Shown here in pieces: positions 63,438 to 64,000 of a stretch of 64,000 nucleotides of DNA. Both the position numbers and the translations under genes were made by a program. Origin of the DNA: JALEFZ01 sp964564415. Lineage in GTDB: Bacteria; Bacteroidota; Bacteroidia; J057. Under the pieces are notes generated by a model. That model was not told the DNA's origin. It ran no database searches and worked only from the letters and a program-made list of their open reading frames with translations. Every line of letters starts with the position of its first letter. The stretch's first letter is position 1. The DNA lies in assembly GCA_964564415.1 (NCBI GenBank), contig CAZMAV010000004.1:248001-312000 (forward strand), written 5' to 3'.

Positions 63438-64000
63438 ATGCAGAATCCGAATCATTACGTAATCATCATGGCCGGAGGAATCGGCAGCAGGTTTTGGCCC
63501 ATGAGCCGAGCTTCTTTTCCCAAGCAATTTCATGACATCCTCGGTACCGGCCATACCCTCATCCAGGATACCTTCAATCGCTTTGCCTCTTTTGTACCCA
63601 CAGAAAATATCTACGTCGTCACCAACGACCGCTATTACGACCTTGTTAAGCAACAACTACCCCAGTTGACAGACGACCAGGTACTGCTGGAACCCGTGGG
63701 CAGAAATACAGCTCCTTGTGTAGCTTATGCCGCATATAAGATCAATAAGATCAACCCCAATGCCGTTTTCGTCGTCGCTCCCTCCGATCACCTCATTCTC
63801 AGAGAGGAAGTTTTTAGGAAAAAAATACTGCTGGGCCTACAGGCATGTGCCGAACAGGACATTATCATGACCCTGGGCATTACCCCTACACGTCCCGATA
63901 CTGGCTATGGCTACATACAGTACATCGAAAACCAGGAAAATAAGGGCTATTACAAGGTCAGGACCTTTGCCGAAAAGCCCAAACTAGAGGTAGCCAAAAA
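63438..64000 (+). CDS. mannose-1-phosphate guanylyltransferase (5' part)
   Basis: The first 187 codons of a nucleotidyltransferase that makes GDP-mannose, cut off by the right edge. The signature loop is IIMAGGIGSRFWPMSR, and the FPKQF motif and LEPVGRNTAPCVAYAA and VAPSDHLI blocks identify the GMP/ManC class. Whether a C-terminal isomerase domain (as in bifunctional ManC) follows cannot be seen. It supplies sugar for surface polysaccharide and glycoprotein synthesis, in keeping with the flippase and glycosylphosphotransferase in this window. Confidence 0.9.
   Translation, partial: MQNPNHYVIIMAGGIGSRFWPMSRASFPKQFHDILGTGHTLIQDTFNRFASFVPTENIYVVTNDRYYDLVKQQLPQLTDDQVLLEPVGRNTAPCVAYAAYKINKINPNAVFVVAPSDHLILREEVFRKKILLGLQACAEQDIIMTLGITPTRPDTGYGYIQYIENQENKGYYKVRTFAEKPKLEVAK

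Noticed and set aside
1..64000. CRISPR array, tRNA or rRNA genes, prophage or complete IS
   Set aside because: Looked for regular short repeats with spacers, cloverleaf-like segments and transposase motifs; none found. The only repeats are the two small families and the PKD array.

Overview
The window is a chromosomal segment of a Bacteroidota bacterium, most likely a Saprospiria-like or related lineage. The evidence is a giant PKD protein with a type B type IX secretion (T9SS) C-terminus, a TonB-plug/outer-membrane-barrel protein, a DPP-IV-type S9 peptidase, several CarboxypepD_reg and YceI proteins, and a promoter of the Bacteroidota type (TTTG, 17-nt spacer, TAnnTTTG) before 29271. I see no rRNA, tRNA, CRISPR array or complete IS element. 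Genus cannot be fixed from the sequence alone.

Layout. 1-5 kb: the 5' part of a TPR sensor histidine kinase (open at the left edge), a broken MacA/MacB-like efflux pair with several stops and frameshifts, and a lone receiver protein. 5-18.5 kb: mostly housekeeping and envelope genes. These are a secreted CarboxypepD_reg/thioredoxin-fold protein, an S24/LexA-like repressor, a SpoU methyltransferase, a DCC-family protein, an HTH-KdsC fusion, DPP-IV, an NtrC-type sigma-54 activator, a GNAT-nitrilase fusion, DUF3817, two tandem ThuA-like proteins and a DinB-like protein. 19-31.6 kb: lipid enzymes (a KAS III-like protein without two of its three catalytic residues, and a thiolase flanked by a ~104-bp repeat), a Wzx-type flippase, aldose epimerase, a Rid-family protein, feoAB and an exopolysaccharide glycosylphosphotransferase.

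31.6-39.9 kb is the most unusual accessory stretch. It holds a decayed DUF2268/GldB-like gene, a palindromic repeat family (two copies), a bacterial homologue of the eukaryotic cap-adenosine methyltransferase PCIF1/CAPAM, a PagL-like barrel, D-lactate dehydrogenase, and what looks like a collapsed biosynthetic operon. That operon has a specialised NusG paralogue behind a long leader, a broken flavin halogenase-like gene, an intact Sfp-type phosphopantetheinyl transferase, and an ORF that joins the front of a tryptophan 2,3-dioxygenase to the back of a threonine-synthase-like PLP enzyme.

39.9-47.2 kb: a 7TM AraC regulator, two overlapping YceI-type genes, a class C beta-lactamase-family lipoprotein and an outer-membrane barrel protein. 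47.2-62.8 kb is one minus-strand gene of 5208 codons encoding a surface protein with 56 PKD-like modules; from module 14 onward they follow a three-module (A-B-C) super-repeat, ending in FN3-like domains and a T9SS sorting domain. The right edge carries the start of a mannose-1-phosphate guanylyltransferase gene. Flippase, glycosylphosphotransferase and guanylyltransferase together point to surface polysaccharide synthesis, and the PKD giant, barrels and lipoproteins to an elaborate cell surface. Broken genes cluster in two places (2.5-4.4 kb and 31.6-38.3 kb), while neighbouring genes are intact.
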